A DNA stretch of 64,000 nucleotides from NCBI RefSeq assembly GCF_000931465.1, contig NZ_CP010892.1, positions 3,557,388 to 3,621,387 on the forward strand. Direction: 5' to 3'. This DNA is from Pseudomonas sp. MRSN 12121. Its GTDB lineage: Bacteria; Pseudomonadota; Gammaproteobacteria; Pseudomonadales; Pseudomonadaceae. This document shows, piece by piece, positions 1-9,333 of the stretch; position 1 is the first letter of the stretch; every line of letters starts with the position of its first letter. The position numbers and the translations under genes are program-made. Below the pieces are notes generated by a model, which was not told the DNA's origin, searched no databases, and saw nothing but the letters and a program-made list of their open reading frames with translations.

Positions 1-436
1 CGGTCAGCGACTGGCTTTGCAGCACCTGGTCCAGCAGCTCGTCGTTGCTGGCCCGGGTCATGTGCTCGCAGGCGCCGAGCAACTGCTCGACGAACTCGGC
101 GAAGGCCAGGCAACGCCAGCTTTCGCCTTCACGCCGGGCGTACACATCCGACAGGTAGCGGTGGCTGCCCAGGTGGTCACGGCGGTCGACCATGACGAAG
201 AACTGCTGCCGGTTGGGCAGCTCGATGGTCAGCGGGATGCCCTTCCATTCCAGGCCGTCCAGGTAGCTGCCGGGAGGAATGCCCTGCATCTCTTTCGGCC
301 AGTGATAGCCGAGGCAGTTTTCCGGCAGGGCGAACTCCTTGATCAGGCAATTGAGCAAGGCTCTTGTGGTTGCCAGTTCGCTGACCATCTTCGATAAAAC
401 ATGTTTCGACAACATATCGCGCTCTGAATAGTTCAT
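1..436 (-). CDS. acsD: Achromobactin-type siderophore synthetase AcsD (IucA/IucC family), N-terminal part
   Basis: The first 145 codons are present and the gene runs off the left edge. The N-terminus resembles AcsD, the NIS synthetase that condenses citrate with an amine or amino acid in achromobactin assembly; segments such as ALLNCLIKEFALPE and FVMVDRRDHLGSHRYLSDVY are typical of that protein. The start is the ATG at 434-436, with GGAG six bases upstream on the minus strand (443-446). It lies downstream of acsF in the same direction, the order known from achromobactin clusters. The catalytic core is outside the window, so the substrate cannot be checked. Family assignment is from recalled similarity. 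Confidence 0.75.
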   Translation of the reverse strand, partial: MNYSERDMLSKHVLSKMVSELATTRALLNCLIKEFALPENCLGYHWPKEMQGIPPGSYLDGLEWKGIPLTIELPNRQQFFVMVDRRDHLGSHRYLSDVYARREGESWRCLAFAEFVEQLLGACEHMTRASNDELLDQVLQSQSLT

Positions 437-602
437 AAAAGGCTCCACAGTAGCCATGCGATACTGGCCACGTTATGTCGCGACAAAGAGTTAGTTGCTT
501 GCCAGCCACTTCCAACAGCCGACAAGTACCCGCCAGGCGACACTCGCCCGTTTGCACTTGCAATAAAAAAACCGTGACCCGAAGTTGTTATGAGTCGCTG
601 GC

Positions 603-626
603 AAAGTGTGAAAAACGACACACTTT
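603..626. terminator. Hairpin between acsF and acsD
   Basis: Perfect 8-bp arms (AAAGTGTG / CACACTTT) enclose an 8-nt loop in the acsF-acsD gap. On the minus strand it sits just after the acsF stop, so it could attenuate read-through into acsD or protect the acsF mRNA end. There is no clear U-tract, so full termination is doubtful. Confidence 0.4.
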
Positions 627-669
627 CATGGGCACGCCCGACACTCGCCTACTTCCCGGCCAGCCCACT

Positions 670-2046
670 TCAGGCGCGCTGTTGCAACAAGGCATCGGCC
701 ACCGCGCGGCTGAACCGCTGCACCACTTGCCGGCATTGCTCGTCGTCGATCACCAGCGGCGGCAACAGGCGGATCACATTGCCGCGGCGCCCGCCGCGCT
801 CCAGCAGCAGGCCCTGCTTGAAGCAGTGCTGCTGGATGGCCACGGCCAGGGCCGGATCCGCCGGAAAGTGCCCGAGGCGGTCGGCCGGCTGGCGCTCGTC
901 GACGATCTCGATGCCCAGCATCAGGCCCAGCCCGCGCACCTGGCCCAGGGCCGGATAGTCCTGGCGCAGGGCGTCCAGCTGGGTCTTGAGCCACTGCCCG
1001 CGGCGCTCGGCCAGCGCCGCGACGTTCTGCTCGCTCAATACCTGCAGGGTCGCCAGGCCCGCGGCCATGGCCATCTGGTTGCCGCGGAAGGTCCCGGCGT
1101 GGTTGCCCGGCTCCCAGGCGTCGAACTCGCGCTTGATGCCCAACACCGCCATGGGCAGGCCGCCGCCCACCGCCTTGGACATGACGATCATGTCCGGCTC
1201 GATGCCCGCGTGCTCGAAGGCGAACATCCGCCCGGTGCGGGCGAACCCGGCCTGCACCTCGTCGAGGATCAGCACAATGCCGTGCCGGCGCGTCACCTCG
1301 CGGATCGCGCGCAGCCAGCCGGCCGGCGCGCAGTTGACCCCGCCCTCGCCCTGCACCGCCTCGAGGATCACCGCCGCCGGCAGCGACACGCCGCTTTCCA
1401 CGTCGTCGATGAACTGGCTGAAGTAATGGGTCAGCGCCTCGATTCCGGCCTCGCCGCCGATGCCCAGCGGGCAGCGGTATTCATGGGGGTACGGCATGAA
1501 CTGCACGCCCGGCATCAGGCCGGCGATGGCGTGTTTCGGCGCGGTGTTGCCGGTCAGCGCCAGGGCGCCGTGGGTCATGCCGTGGTAGGCGCCGCTGAAG
1601 CTGATCACGTTGTGCCGCCCGGTGTGGGTCTTGGCCAGCTTCAGCGCCGCTTCCACCGCATCCGCGCCGGATGGCCCGCAGAACTGCAGGCAGTAGTCGC
1701 GGCCCTGGCCCGGCAGCAGGCCGAGCAGGGTTTCGCTGAAGGCGTCCTTGACCGGGGTGGTCAGGTCCAGGGTGTGCATCGGCAGGCCCGAGGCGAGGAA
1801 GCTGTCGAGGCTGGCCATGATCGCCGGGTGGTTGTGCCCCAGGGCCAGGGTGCCGGCGCCGGCCAGGCAATCCAGGTAGGTCTTGCCCTCGACGTCGGTG
1901 ACCCAGACCCCATGCGCCTTGGCGATCGCCAGGGGCAACTTGCGTGGGTAACTGCGCACATTGGATTCGAACTTGCCTTGTCGGGCGAGATAATCGGCGT
2001 TGGTCTTTTGCAGAGGACTAGTATGCAATATGCCATCATTCAACAT
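670..2046 (-). CDS. acsF: Diaminobutyrate--2-oxoglutarate aminotransferase (AcsF/Dat type)
   Basis: This 458-residue class-III PLP aminotransferase should interconvert glutamate plus aspartate semialdehyde with 2-oxoglutarate plus 2,4-diaminobutyrate, a building block of achromobactin. Visible motifs are GPSGADAVE (about 124-132), which contacts the cofactor phosphate, LDEVQAG (261-267), whose Asp binds the pyridine ring, and the Schiff-base Lys in SKAVGGG (Lys291). Length fits Dat enzymes. A longer reading from 2103 is possible, but the ATG at 2046 has GAGGGTGAACAG in front of it, and the longer version would put the Fur-type box inside the coding region. It is first in an acsF-acsD operon that continues off the window. 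An acyl-independent Dat role elsewhere in metabolism is possible but the context favours the siderophore. Confidence 0.85.
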   Translation of the reverse strand: MLNDGILHTSPLQKTNADYLARQGKFESNVRSYPRKLPLAIAKAHGVWVTDVEGKTYLDCLAGAGTLALGHNHPAIMASLDSFLASGLPMHTLDLTTPVKDAFSETLLGLLPGQGRDYCLQFCGPSGADAVEAALKLAKTHTGRHNVISFSGAYHGMTHGALALTGNTAPKHAIAGLMPGVQFMPYPHEYRCPLGIGGEAGIEALTHYFSQFIDDVESGVSLPAAVILEAVQGEGGVNCAPAGWLRAIREVTRRHGIVLILDEVQAGFARTGRMFAFEHAGIEPDMIVMSKAVGGGLPMAVLGIKREFDAWEPGNHAGTFRGNQMAMAAGLATLQVLSEQNVAALAERRGQWLKTQLDALRQDYPALGQVRGLGLMLGIEIVDERQPADRLGHFPADPALAVAIQQHCFKQGLLLERGGRRGNVIRLLPPLVIDDEQCRQVVQRFSRAVADALLQQRA

Positions 2047-2395
2047 CTGTTCACCCTCGTTAAATTCGACATGCAAATTATTATCATTAATAAAAAGGCG
2101 CAACTGCTTATTCGAACTTATTTGGAAATTTACATAGTCTTTCCAGGCATAAGTTAAATATAAGCGCGCACGCCGACAGCCCGGTTTTAAAACCAGGTAA
2201 AAACATTAACAACGCCATTAACTGGCCATATGAATGCCATCTTTCCGGCAACTTGCTTAGTTGCCATTACATGGCCAATACCTCTTCAAGAGGCGGCACG
2301 TTCATCAAGTGATAACGGGCATGCATCCTTCCTCGACCGCGAGGCGGTCATGACGGCGCTGCGCCCTTCCCTGTGGCGCCCTGCGCTGCGTCTTT
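2047..2395. other. Intergenic region upstream of acsF
   Basis: This is an AT-rich gap of about 350 bp between the acsF start and the 3' end of the receptor gene. It holds the Fur-type box described separately. I see no further gene, no clear terminator for acsF's neighbours and no repeat in the remainder. Confidence 0.5.
2073..2091 (-). promoter_or_regulatory. Fur box upstream of acsF
   Basis: Read on the minus strand, ATTAATGATAATAATTTGC matches 14 of 19 positions of the Fur consensus GATAATGATAATCATTATC. It lies 27-45 bp before the preferred acsF start, so iron-loaded Fur would block the acs promoter. This agrees with a siderophore operon expressed in low iron. Confidence 0.7.
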
Positions 2396-4846
2396 TTAGA
2401 AACCCACGGTGGCCGACAGCAGCAGGGTCCGTGGGGTCGCCAGGGTCAGTCCCGGTTCGCTGTCATCCGAGGCGCCGGCGGAACTCCAGTAGCGTTTGTC
2501 CAGCACGTTCTCGACGTTGGCGCGCAAGGTGACGTGCTTGTCGTCGACCTTGAAGGCATACCGCGCACCCAGGTCGAAACGCTCCCAGGAGTCGATTTCC
2601 TTGCTGTTGGCCTGGTCCAGGTACTGCGAGCTGGAATAGATGCCGCGGGCGGTCAGGGTCAGGCCCTGGACTTTCGGCACGTCCCACTCGGCGCCCAGGT
2701 TGACGTTGTACTTTGGCGTGGCCGGCGCGCGGTTGCCGTCGAAGGTGCCGTTGGTGGTGTCCTTCAGTTCGCTGTCGATGTACATGACCCCGCCCAGCAG
2801 GCGGAAGCCCTTGAGCGGCTCGCCGAACACGCTCAGCTCCACGCCGTCGTTCTGGCGCTTGCCGTTGGGGCCGAACACCCGGGTGGTGGCGTTGGTCTCG
2901 TAGGCCGGCTGCTTGATGCGGAACACCGCGGCGGTCAGGGCGAAGGCGCCGGCGTCGTACTTGGCGCCGGCCTCGACCTGGCGGCTGATGAACGGCGGGA
3001 AGATTTCGTCCTCGTTGATCGAGGTCGAGGGGGCGATCTTGCCCTGGCTCAGGCCTTCCATGTAGTTGACGTACAGCGACAGCTCGTCGGTGGCCTTGAA
3101 CAGCAGGCCGCCCGAAGGCGAGACCTTTTCCTCGTCGTAGGCGGTGTCGCCCTTGATGCCGTCGCTCCAGTCGTCGACCTTGACCCGTTGCCAGCGCGCG
3201 CCGAGGGTCAGCAGCAGGCGGTCGTCGAAGAAGCCCAGGGTGTCGGACAGCGCCACGCCGCTGAAGCGGTTCTCGGTGTAGACCTTGGGATCGAAACGCG
3301 TCGGCCGCGACGGGGTCGGCGTCGGCCGCGGGTTGTAGAGGTTGCTCGGCGACGCGGCGTAACGCGCGCCGCCATTCTCGAAGTCCATGTAGAAGTAGCT
3401 GGCCGCCAGGTTGACCTCATGGCTCACCGGGCCGGTGTGGAACCAGCTGCGCACGCCCGCGGTGGTGGTGCGCACGTTTTCGTCGCGGGTGAAGTCGCGC
3501 GGCTGCACGCTGAAATCGCCGGCGTCGTTGGTGATCGACACCGCGTGGCGCAGGAAGTCGTGGTTGCTTTTGCGCGCGCCGACGCCGCCGTAGAGCATGA
3601 TCGAATCGTTGACGTCGTATTCGGCGTTGAACGTGCCGAAGGTGTCCTTGGTCCGCGCCTTGCTCCAGGCCTGCGCATAGTTGTGCCGCACATCGTCGGC
3701 GTCCGGCACCTTGGCGTTAGGGCCTATCTGCACCCGCTCCTGGGGCGCGTCGGTGTCGCGCTCGGTGTGGCCGATGTCGGTCGACAGGCGCAGGCGTTCG
3801 CCGCGGAAATCCAGGCCCAGCACGGCCATCTGACGGTCGACGCTCTGGTGGTCCCACTTGGTGTCGCCGGACTGCTTGACCGCGTTCAGGCGCACGCCGA
3901 ACTGGTTGTCCTCGCCGAAGCGCCGGCCGACATCCACCGCGCCGCCGACCTGGCTGTCGGAGGCGTAGCTGCCGGTGAACTCGGTGATCGGCTGGTCGGT
4001 GGCGCGCTTGGGCACCACGTTGATGCCACCGCCGACGCTGCCCCGCGGCGAGATGCCGTTGATCAGCTGGGTCGGGCCCTTGAGGATGTCCACCCGGTCG
4101 GCCATTTCCATGTCGATGGTGTAGGTCGGCAGCACGCCGTACAGGCCGTTGTAGGCCACATCGCTGTTGAACAGGCTGAAGCCGCGGATGGTGAATTGCT
4201 CGTAGCGCCCGCCCGCCGGGTTGGTGGCGCGCACCGAGGGGTCGCTGGCGATCAGGTCGCCCAGGGTCCGCGCCTGCTGGTTCTTCACCGCCTCGCTGGT
4301 GTAGGTGGTCATGCTGAACGGCGTTTCCATGAAGTCCTTCGAGCCCAGCAGGCCCTGGGAGCCGCGCCGCGCCACCTGGCCGCCGGCGAACACATCGCCG
4401 CCGGTGGCGGTGCCAGCGCCGAGGATCGAGGTCGGCGCCAGTTGCAGGCTGCCGCCCTCCGGCGCCGGTGCCAGGATATAGGCCTGCTCGCCCACCGCCT
4501 GCAGTTGCAGGCCGGACCCTTGCAGCAGACGGGCGAAACCCTCCTCCACCCCATACTCGCCGGACAGGCCGCTGCTGTTACGGCCACTGACCAGTTGCGG
4601 GTCGACCGACAGGTTGACCCCCGCCAGGCCGGCGAAGCGGGTCAGCGCGGCGCTCAACGGGCCGGCCGGCACCTGGTAGCTGCGCCGGTCGGCATCGGCC
4701 GCCCAGCCGGACGGGATCAGCAACGGGCTGGAACTGAGGGTCAGCATGAGGCCCAAATGCAACAACGGACGCAGGCCCGGCGACACCGGGCGCAAACGGA
4801 AAGGCAATACTGCGGGCATGGGAGGAAGCTCTCGTTTTTTGTTCAC
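2396..4846 (-). CDS. TonB-dependent ferric-siderophore receptor with signalling (STN) domain
   Basis: This 816-residue outer-membrane receptor has a signal peptide ending near residue 50 (GWAA). An STN (secretin/TonB short N-terminal) domain follows at about 57-126, beginning YQVPAGPLSAALTRFAG, then a plug domain (about 150-280, with DRVDILKGPTQLI) and a beta-barrel ending in the typical C-terminal Phe (SATVGF). The STN domain passes ligand occupancy to a FecR partner, and fecR and fecI genes lie directly upstream in the same direction. The reading starts at a GTG at 4846 with AGG nearby; an ATG at 4819 is an alternative. Its ligand may be ferric achromobactin because acs genes adjoin, but this is inference; another siderophore is possible. 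Confidence 0.85.
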   Translation of the reverse strand: MNKKRELPPMPAVLPFRLRPVSPGLRPLLHLGLMLTLSSSPLLIPSGWAADADRRSYQVPAGPLSAALTRFAGLAGVNLSVDPQLVSGRNSSGLSGEYGVEEGFARLLQGSGLQLQAVGEQAYILAPAPEGGSLQLAPTSILGAGTATGGDVFAGGQVARRGSQGLLGSKDFMETPFSMTTYTSEAVKNQQARTLGDLIASDPSVRATNPAGGRYEQFTIRGFSLFNSDVAYNGLYGVLPTYTIDMEMADRVDILKGPTQLINGISPRGSVGGGINVVPKRATDQPITEFTGSYASDSQVGGAVDVGRRFGEDNQFGVRLNAVKQSGDTKWDHQSVDRQMAVLGLDFRGERLRLSTDIGHTERDTDAPQERVQIGPNAKVPDADDVRHNYAQAWSKARTKDTFGTFNAEYDVNDSIMLYGGVGARKSNHDFLRHAVSITNDAGDFSVQPRDFTRDENVRTTTAGVRSWFHTGPVSHEVNLAASYFYMDFENGGARYAASPSNLYNPRPTPTPSRPTRFDPKVYTENRFSGVALSDTLGFFDDRLLLTLGARWQRVKVDDWSDGIKGDTAYDEEKVSPSGGLLFKATDELSLYVNYMEGLSQGKIAPSTSINEDEIFPPFISRQVEAGAKYDAGAFALTAAVFRIKQPAYETNATTRVFGPNGKRQNDGVELSVFGEPLKGFRLLGGVMYIDSELKDTTNGTFDGNRAPATPKYNVNLGAEWDVPKVQGLTLTARGIYSSSQYLDQANSKEIDSWERFDLGARYAFKVDDKHVTLRANVENVLDKRYWSSAGASDDSEPGLTLATPRTLLLSATVGF

Positions 4847-4886
4847 TTACCTGGAATGACCGGCGAGGTGAAAAAAAGGGACAGCT

Positions 4887-5861
4887 TCAGCCGATATTTT
4901 TTTCCGCGGCGTTTGCCGCAGGGTTTTGGCGCGGCACCAGGGTGACCCAGTAGCGGGTGCGCGAATGCACCTCCAGCGGCAGGCTGGCGGCCAGCAGCGC
5001 CAGCACCCGCTCGGTGTTGTCGAGGCGGAAGCTGCCGGTGACGCGCAGGTTTTCCAGCGCCGGGTCCCAGCGCAACAGGCCGGGACGGTAACGGCTCAGC
5101 TCGCGCAGGAAATCCCCCAGCGGCTGGTTCTGCGCCATCAGCACCCCGTCGCGCCAGCCCGGCAGCAAGGCGTCGAAGGCATCGATCTGCCCCGCGCCGT
5201 CGGCGCGCAGCCTGATGCGCTGGCCGGCATTGAGCACCAGCTGCGGCCCCTGCAAGGGTTGCAGCTGCACCGAGCCGCTGATCACCGACACCCGGCAATC
5301 GCGCTCGTTGAGGCGCACGCAGACTTCGCAGCGGCTGGCGATGATCCGTCCATAGGGGGCCTGCAGGGCCAGCGGCGCGTTGCCATTGACCTTGAGCGCC
5401 ATCTCGCCGCGCACCAGGCTGACCTGCCGCGCGCCCAGGTCGACGTTGACCGCGCTGGCGGTGTTCAACTGCAAGGTGCTGCCGTCGGCCAGGACCACCG
5501 AGCGATGTTCGCCGGTGGCGGTCTGCAGGTCGGCGCGCCACACGTCCAGCGGCAGCTGGCGCGCCAGCAGCCAGGCGGTCGGCACCAGCGCGGCGACGCC
5601 CAGGGCACGCTTGAGCACCGCGCGCCGCGACGGTTCGGGGCGATCCAGGGTGGCCATCGCCAGCGCCGGGGGCAAGGCGGAAAAACGCTGGCGCAGCGAC
5701 TGCGCCTTCTGCCAGGCGCTTTCGTGCCGGCTGTTGCTGTTGCGCCAGTGTTGCAGGCGCGCGTGATCGTCGGCGTTGGCCGCCCCGGACTCCAGCAGCG
5801 CCAGCCACTGGGCGGCGGCGCGGGCCACCTCGCGGGCTTCGCCGGACGGCGCGGCGCGCAT
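4887..5861 (-). CDS. fecR: FecR-family anti-sigma / sigma regulator
   Basis: This inner-membrane protein of 324 residues relays the receptor signal to the sigma factor. It has an N-terminal DUF4880-type sigma-binding segment (AAQWLALLESG...RLQHWRNSNSRHESAW). A single membrane segment follows with a twin-arginine-like SRRAVLKRALGVAAL near residues 78-92. The periplasmic FecR beta domain (about 115-215, with LADGSTLQLNTASAV) and a C-terminal STN-like part complete it. Its ATG (5861) overlaps the fecI stop as ATGA, so translation is coupled; a GTG one codon earlier is also possible. The receptor gene follows 40 bp downstream. Confidence 0.88.
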   Translation of the reverse strand: MRAAPSGEAREVARAAAQWLALLESGAANADDHARLQHWRNSNSRHESAWQKAQSLRQRFSALPPALAMATLDRPEPSRRAVLKRALGVAALVPTAWLLARQLPLDVWRADLQTATGEHRSVVLADGSTLQLNTASAVNVDLGARQVSLVRGEMALKVNGNAPLALQAPYGRIIASRCEVCVRLNERDCRVSVISGSVQLQPLQGPQLVLNAGQRIRLRADGAGQIDAFDALLPGWRDGVLMAQNQPLGDFLRELSRYRPGLLRWDPALENLRVTGSFRLDNTERVLALLAASLPLEVHSRTRYWVTLVPRQNPAANAAEKNIG

Positions 5862-6370
5862 CACAGCTCCACCAGCAGGCAGTGTTCGTAGGCCTGGGCC
5901 ATGTAGCGCTTGACGCTGCGTTCCGAGACGTCGAGGCGCTCGGCGATCTCGCGGTAGCCCAGGCCTTCGAGCTGGCTCCAGAGAAACGCCCGGCGCACCA
6001 CCGGCGGCAGGCCGTCGAGCAGTTCGTCCAGGGCTTGCAGGGTCTCCAGCAGCACCCAGCGCTGCTCCGGCGACGGCACGCTGTCTTCGGGCAGGCTGGC
6101 CAGCGCATTCAGGTAGGCCTGCTCCAGCTTGCGGCGGGTGTGGAAGTTGCTCAGCAGGCGCTTGCCCACGGTCACCAGGTAAGCCCGCGGCTCGCGCAGG
6201 TCGACCAGTTGCTGGGAGCTGGTCAGCACGCGCAGGAAGGTGTCCTGGCTCAGGTCCGCCGCATCCCAGGCGTTGCCCATGCGATGGCGCAGCCAGCTCT
6301 CGAGCCAGCCTCGATGATCGCGGTACAGGGCATGTAGGCTGTGCTCCGATGGCGTCGCTGCTTCAATCAT
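5861..6370 (-). CDS. fecI: ECF sigma factor, FecI type (iron starvation)
   Basis: This 169-residue sigma-70 family ECF protein should direct RNA polymerase to the receptor promoter when the receptor-FecR pathway signals siderophore binding. Region 2 is at about 10-75 (LYRDHRGWLESWLRHRMG, DLSQDTFLRVL) and region 4 at about 105-160, with the helix-turn-helix GYREIAERLDVSERSVKRYM. It is the first gene of a fecI-fecR-receptor set, all leftward. A Fur-type sequence lies about 30 bp upstream. The specific regulon cannot be read from the sequence. Confidence 0.9.
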   Translation of the reverse strand: MIEAATPSEHSLHALYRDHRGWLESWLRHRMGNAWDAADLSQDTFLRVLTSSQQLVDLREPRAYLVTVGKRLLSNFHTRRKLEQAYLNALASLPEDSVPSPEQRWVLLETLQALDELLDGLPPVVRRAFLWSQLEGLGYREIAERLDVSERSVKRYMAQAYEHCLLVEL

Positions 6371-6400
6371 GTCAAGAGGCCCTGCGCGAAGGATGAAACA

Positions 6401-6419
6401 AATGAGACTGATTCTAATT
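6401..6419 (-). promoter_or_regulatory. Possible Fur box upstream of fecI
   Basis: AATGAGACTGATTCTAATT resembles the AATGAGAATNATTATCATT-like Fur sites found in front of Pseudomonas fecI genes, with several mismatches. Its position 31-49 bp before the fecI start suits iron repression. It is weaker than the box in front of acsF. Confidence 0.45.
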
Positions 6420-6531
6420 AATATTCATGTCGCAAACCAAGCCCTTTCGTGTGATCGGCTTCTTGTTTTCATGGCGCGGGAATAATCGGCGGGCGCCCTG
6501 GAACAAGGGTCCCAGGGCGTGGCGGTGTCGG

Positions 6532-7060
6532 TGTAGCCGCTGCCAAGCGCCAGCGAGGCTGCGAACGACAACGCAGTTGCCGCAAAACCTGAGTCCGCGA
6601 TCCGCCAGGTTAAATGCGTCGCCTGGATTGCGACCGCTGCGCGATCGATCGCAGCCTCGCCAGGGCTCGGCAGCGGCTACAGGAACGGCGGTGTCTGTAG
6701 CCGCTGTCGAGCGCCAGCGAGGCTGCGAACGGCAACGCAGTGGCCGCAAAACCTGAATCCGCGAGGTGCCAGGTTAAATGCGTCGCCTGGATTGCGACCG
6801 CTGCGCGATCGATCGCAGCCTCGCCAAGGCTCGGCAGCGGCTACAAGAACGGCGGTGTCTGTAGCCGCTGTCGAGCGACAGCGAGGCTGCGATCGGCAAC
6901 GCAGTTGCCGCAAAACCTGGGTCCGCGATCTGCCTGGAAAACCGCATCGCCCGGTCTACGGGGCTACGCCCCGATCGCAGCCTCGCCAAGGCTCGGCAGC
7001 GGCTACAAGAACGGCGGTGTCTGTAGCCGCTGTCGAGCGACAGCGAGGCTGCGAACGGCA
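6532..7060. repeat. Tandem array of REP-like doublets
   Basis: The word TGTAGCCGCTG recurs at 6532, 6696, 6860 and 7022, giving unit lengths of 164, 164 and 162 bp. Each full unit starts with TGTAGCCGCTG...GCGAGGCTGCGA and closes with the inverted GATCGCAGCCTCGCC...GGCTCGGCAGCGGCTACA, so one unit is an inverted pair of REP-like elements. Three whole units and the start of a fourth are present. The same inverted pair occurs once at 14654-14808. Confidence 0.85.
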
Positions 7061-7127
7061 AAGCAGTTGCCGCCATGCGATCTGCCTGGAGAAACCCGGC
7101 GTCTTGCGCGCCGGGCCCCAGGCGTGG

Positions 7128-9272
7128 TTACACGCCCATCAACGGATCGCTGATGCTGTGCGCACCGGTTTCCAGGCGCCCGGCCAGGCGCCGCAGCCAG
7201 CCGCCTTCGGCGCGCACGGTGAAGTCGTACCAGCCACCGCTGGCGTGGCAGCTGAACATCTGGTGCACCTCGCTGCGCCCGCGCACCTCGAAATGCCATG
7301 GCCCCTGCTGGGTGTAGGGGCAACGCTCGATGGTGATCGACACGGCGTCCTTGCCCGGGTTGCTCAAGGTCAGTTGCAGGTTGTTGCCGCGGCTGAACAT
7401 CGACACCTCGGGCTGGCGCAGCAGCAGGTTGCCGTGGAAGCTGCGGTGGAAGCCGTTGGGGCCCAGCAGCCACAACTTGTAGTGCCCGGCGGTCTGCCAG
7501 CTGTCTTTCAGGTGCTTGCCCGCCTCCACCGTGTAGCGGCGCGGAACGTCGAGCAGGTGCAGGCGATCGTAGACATGGAACACCGCGCCCTGGTCGCCGC
7601 TGTTCTGCATATCGAGGGTGAAGCTCAAGGCCTTGCGCTTGGCCTTGGCCTCGACATTCAGGCGATACGGCAAGGCCCGCGAAGGCCGCGCCACGCGCTG
7701 CTGGTGCGGCAGTTGCTGGCGGCTGGCGTCCGGCAGCGGCACCTGGGCCAGTTGTTCCTGGCGCTGGCGCAGCAGGTCGGCGGCCTGGCGGGTGGTGGTG
7801 TGCAGCGGCGGCAGGATCTCGCTGTTGGGGTTGACGAAGTTGAAGGCCGAGGTCAGGTCGCCGCACACCGCGCGGCGCCAGGCACTGATGTTCGGCTCGC
7901 GCACGCCGAAGCGCTTCTCGAGAAATTGCAGGACCGAGGTGTGGTCGAACGCCTGGGAGTTGACCCAGCCGCCACGGCTCCAGGGCGACAGCACCAGCAT
8001 CGGCACCCGCGGCCCGGGGCCGTAGATACCGCCGTCCGGGCGCGGTTGCTGGGTGGTGCCGGGGGGCGCCGCGTGGGTGAACACTTCACTGTCGAAGTCC
8101 ACCGTGGACTTGCCGGCGAAGCTGCCGTCCAGGCGCCGCGAGGGCGCCGACGGCGACGGCAGGTGGTCGAAGAAGCCGTCGTTCTCGTCGTAGTTGACCA
8201 GCAGCACGGTCTTGCTCCAGACCTCGGGGTTGTCGGTCAGCGCCTTGAGGATTTCCTGGGTGAACCAGCCGCCCTGCACCGGGCTCGACGGCCCCGGGTG
8301 TTCGGAATAGGCCGCCGGCGCGACGATCCAGCTGACCTGGGGCAGCTTGCCCTGCTGCACGTCGTTGCGAAACCCCGCGAGCATGCCTTCCAGGTCGCTG
8401 CCGCTGCGCGCCGGCAAGGTGTTGCCATTGCCCTTGTACAGCGGCACCCGGGCATTCAGCGCATCGCTGTAGGGCACAAACCCGGTAAAACCGTCCGGCG
8501 GCTGCGCCGGGTTGCCGGCGGCCACGCTGGCGCGGCGGTACTGGCGAAAACCGGCCAGCGGGTTGTCGCCGAAGTTGTCCGGCAGGTACTGGTAGATCTT
8601 CCAGCTCACGCCCCGCTCTTCCAGGCGCTCGGGGTAGGTCTTCCAGGTGTAGCCGACGTCCACCGCGCCCGGGCCGTCCCATTCGTTGACCACCGCCGCC
8701 ACGTTGGCCCCGGTCGGACCGTTGGTGCCGGTCCAGTGGAACAGGCGGTTGGGGTTGGTCCCGGCGTGCACCGAACAGTGGTAGGCGTCGCACAGGGTGA
8801 AGGTGTTGGCCAAGGCGAACTGGAACGGCAGTTCCTGCTCGCGGTAGTAGCCCATGGAAGTGTGGGTCTTGAAGGTCGGCCAGGCGCTCATGCGCCCGCT
8901 GGCCCAGGCCGCGTGCTCGTCGATCCACGAGTGCGGCGTGCCGTTGACCCGCTGCGCGTTGCCCCGCGAGCTGTCCAGGTGATACGGCAGCACCAGGCGC
9001 CCGATGCCCTGCTGCTCCCACACCGAACGCTTGCCGGGCAGCGGGATGGTGAAGCGGTCGCTGAAGCCGCGCACCCCGGGCAAGGTGCCGAAGTAGTGGT
9101 CGAAGGAGCGGTTTTCCTGCATCAGGATCACCACATGCTCGACGTCGCGGATGGTCCCGGTGCGGTTGTTGGCGGGAATCGCCAGGGCCTGGCGGATGGA
9201 GTCGGGCAGCAAGGTAAAGGCCGATCCGATAGCAGCGGCCTGCATCAGCTTCCTGCGGGTAAGAGTAGGCAT
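7128..9272 (-). CDS. plcN: Phosphocholine-specific phospholipase C (PlcN type), Tat-exported
   Basis: This 714-residue secreted enzyme hydrolyses phosphatidylcholine to diacylglycerol and phosphocholine. The N-terminus has a twin-arginine signal (TRRKLMQAA, 5-13, with a cleavage region near QALA at 28-31). The acid-phosphatase-superfamily catalytic part has ENRSFDHYFG (53-62), TNPNRLFHWTG (172-182), SWIVAPAAYSEHPGPSS (314-330) and NYDENDGFFDH (360-370), followed by C-terminal DUF756 repeats. These segments are closer to non-haemolytic PlcN than to PlcH. It stands alone, with REP repeats downstream and a Pho-like motif upstream, in keeping with phosphate-starvation control of this family in P. 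aeruginosa. Confidence 0.88.
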   Translation of the reverse strand: MPTLTRRKLMQAAAIGSAFTLLPDSIRQALAIPANNRTGTIRDVEHVVILMQENRSFDHYFGTLPGVRGFSDRFTIPLPGKRSVWEQQGIGRLVLPYHLDSSRGNAQRVNGTPHSWIDEHAAWASGRMSAWPTFKTHTSMGYYREQELPFQFALANTFTLCDAYHCSVHAGTNPNRLFHWTGTNGPTGANVAAVVNEWDGPGAVDVGYTWKTYPERLEERGVSWKIYQYLPDNFGDNPLAGFRQYRRASVAAGNPAQPPDGFTGFVPYSDALNARVPLYKGNGNTLPARSGSDLEGMLAGFRNDVQQGKLPQVSWIVAPAAYSEHPGPSSPVQGGWFTQEILKALTDNPEVWSKTVLLVNYDENDGFFDHLPSPSAPSRRLDGSFAGKSTVDFDSEVFTHAAPPGTTQQPRPDGGIYGPGPRVPMLVLSPWSRGGWVNSQAFDHTSVLQFLEKRFGVREPNISAWRRAVCGDLTSAFNFVNPNSEILPPLHTTTRQAADLLRQRQEQLAQVPLPDASRQQLPHQQRVARPSRALPYRLNVEAKAKRKALSFTLDMQNSGDQGAVFHVYDRLHLLDVPRRYTVEAGKHLKDSWQTAGHYKLWLLGPNGFHRSFHGNLLLRQPEVSMFSRGNNLQLTLSNPGKDAVSITIERCPYTQQGPWHFEVRGRSEVHQMFSCHASGGWYDFTVRAEGGWLRRLAGRLETGAHSISDPLMGV

Positions 9273-9333
9273 ACGCGGTTGAATTCCTTGAAGTTACAGA
9301 GCGGGAAATAACGACCCACGCAAAGTAGTGACC

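Larger units (their letters stand above)
6371..7127. other. Intergenic region with Fur-type site and REP-like array
   Basis: This 757-bp stretch separates fecI from plcN (plcN ends here). It holds a possible Fur box next to fecI and then a tandem array of about 163-bp repeat units (described separately). Open frames here carry the repeat-derived residues over and over and are not credible genes. Confidence 0.7.

Noticed and set aside
475..2157. Long open frame antisense to acsF (560 codons)
   Set aside because: It is the GC-driven shadow of a clear aminotransferase gene; the residues are His/Gln/Arg/Ala-rich with no domain, and it crosses the Fur box region.
2534..4945. Long open frame antisense to the TonB receptor
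   Set aside because: Shadow of the receptor; composition typical of GC-rich antisense frames and no start signal.
6532..7060. CRISPR array
   Set aside because: Units are about 163 bp with similar spacers and inverted ends, unlike short CRISPR repeats with unique spacers, and no cas gene is near.
6792..9311. 839-codon frame opposite plcN
   Set aside because: Starts inside the REP array and is the antisense of a well-defined phospholipase.
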